Positions 63,386 to 64,000 of a DNA stretch of 64,000 bases are shown piece by piece (positions within the stretch are counted from its first letter, which is position 1; every line of letters begins with the position of its first letter). The notes beneath the pieces are model-generated. The model saw nothing but the letters and a program-made list of their open reading frames with translations, was not told where the DNA came from and made no database searches. Where the stretch lies: NCBI RefSeq assembly GCF_030812595.1, contig NZ_JAUSSZ010000009.1, forward strand, positions 1 to 64,000. The letters run 5' to 3'. A program made the position numbers and the translations under genes. The stretch comes from Arthrobacter bambusae. GTDB taxonomy: Bacteria > Actinomycetota > Actinomycetes > Actinomycetales > Micrococcaceae.

Positions 63386-64000
63386 CTACTGCGAGGAGGA
63401 GTGACCCAGAGCCGACTCAAGCCACTTTCCCCAGGACACCAGGGCTGCTGCGCCAGCCTCCCTTTTGGGCTCCAAGCGTGCCTTGGGACCAACGACCTGC
63501 AGTGCAGCAACCACTTCGTCTTTGAAGTCTCGGACCGGAACGGCCAATGAATACAAGCCCGGCTCGGCCTCCTCATCGACGATGGAATACCCGCGCCGCC
63601 TAGCCGCATGCAGGCGGGTCAGGAAGTCCTCGATGTCAACAGGCGTGTTGGGTCCATGGCCTACGAAAGCCACATCCGCCAAGATAGTCCGTACCTCGGA
63701 ATCTGACGCCTGCCATAGCAGTGCCTGGCCAGCATCGCTGCAGTAAGCGGGGTACGGCCGGCCCAGCCATGAACCCACCAGATCGCTACCTGCCGGGACG
63801 CGCTCGCCGATGGTGACCGTGCTGTCCCCGTTGAGCACCCCAAGGAAGCAACCTTCGTTCGTCTCGGCAGCCAAGCCTTCTAGCGCCGTGGCGCCGTCGG
63901 TCTGCAGCCGCCGCTCGGTCAACAGCTGGGCGTCGGTAAAGAGTGACCAATCCAGGGTGTACGACCGCTGCTCCGTGCGTTCCAGGAAGCCTTCCTGCTG
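63386..64000 (-). CDS. IclR-family transcriptional regulator (N-terminus beyond the window)
   Basis: The C-terminal 204 residues are present. They show the end of the winged HTH/linker (GFLERTEQRSYTLDWSLF) and the effector domain (CFLGVLNGDSTVTIGERVP, YPAYCSDAGQALLW, YSLAVPVRDFKDEVVAALQVVGPK). The frame is open to the last base, so the start lies outside. Its effector domain is similar in layout to the convergent IclR gene, but the sequences are clearly distinct. Confidence 0.88.
   Translation of the reverse strand, partial: QQEGFLERTEQRSYTLDWSLFTDAQLLTERRLQTDGATALEGLAAETNEGCFLGVLNGDSTVTIGERVPAGSDLVGSWLGRPYPAYCSDAGQALLWQASDSEVRTILADVAFVGHGPNTPVDIEDFLTRLHAARRRGYSIVDEEAEPGLYSLAVPVRDFKDEVVAALQVVGPKARLEPKREAGAAALVSWGKWLESALGHSSSQ

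Overview
The window is about 64 kb of high-GC chromosome from an actinobacterium of the Arthrobacter / Paenarthrobacter type (Micrococcaceae). This is inferred from GC-rich codon use, the Lsr2-ClpC-MutY-DisA-RadA housekeeping block, frequent GTG starts, many leaderless-type promoters (TAnnnT hexamer 6-8 nt before the start codon) and the 3' end of a 5S rRNA at the left edge. No transposase, integrase, phage gene, CRISPR array or toxin-antitoxin pair was recognised.

Layout. (1) 1-284: 5S rRNA tail, rRNA terminator and a 32-bp-period repeat array. (2) 285-2901: three paralogous alpha/beta hydrolases. (3) 2979-8000: lysS, a small membrane protein, lsr2, clpC. (4) 8140-14567: S9 peptidase, amino-acid N-acetyltransferase, the PTS-dependent dihydroxyacetone kinase operon dhaKLM, a putative lipoprotein and a methyltransferase. 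(5) 14589-22969: mutY, disA, prfC, a 464-bp repeat region containing a 128-bp duplication, radA and a FUSC membrane protein. (6) 23105-29035: PHO box, pstSCAB and, convergent to it, a DUF47-Pit phosphate transporter pair. (7) 30152-32381: tRNA-Lys(TTT), a CoA-transferase and a DedA protein. (8) 32584-39062: urease operon ureABC-E-F-G-D plus a nickel permease, interrupted twice by a palindromic element. (9) 39084-42794: a PHP-domain protein with 32-bp arrays on both sides, then malQ. (10) 43164-48479: LacI regulator, frcBCA-type fructose ABC importer and a PfkB sugar kinase. (11) 48512-54345: five-gene oxidoreductase/lactonase operon divergent from an XRE regulator. (12) 54490-56579: two small coupled genes, dodecin, HAD phosphatase, Lrp/AsnC regulator. 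(13) 56602-64000: a translationally coupled operon of a short homoserine dehydrogenase, an aldehyde dehydrogenase and an aspartase, divergent from an amino-acid permease, followed by a small unknown gene and two convergent IclR regulators (the last runs off the window).

The most interesting observations are: a dispersed family of exact 32-bp-period intergenic arrays sharing a short core (ATGTGA-S-CGGGCGT) with array-specific remainders; a palindromic element present twice in the urease operon whose two copies have different outer arms that each remain self-complementary, one copy being read in frame through the N-terminus of UreD; and a gene cluster whose enzymes together would convert homoserine to aspartate semialdehyde, aspartate and then fumarate plus ammonia, a catabolic route inferred here from gene content only.

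All calls come from reading the sequence and recalling family motifs; no database search was run. Start codons were adjusted by ribosome binding sites, overlap with neighbours and family length.
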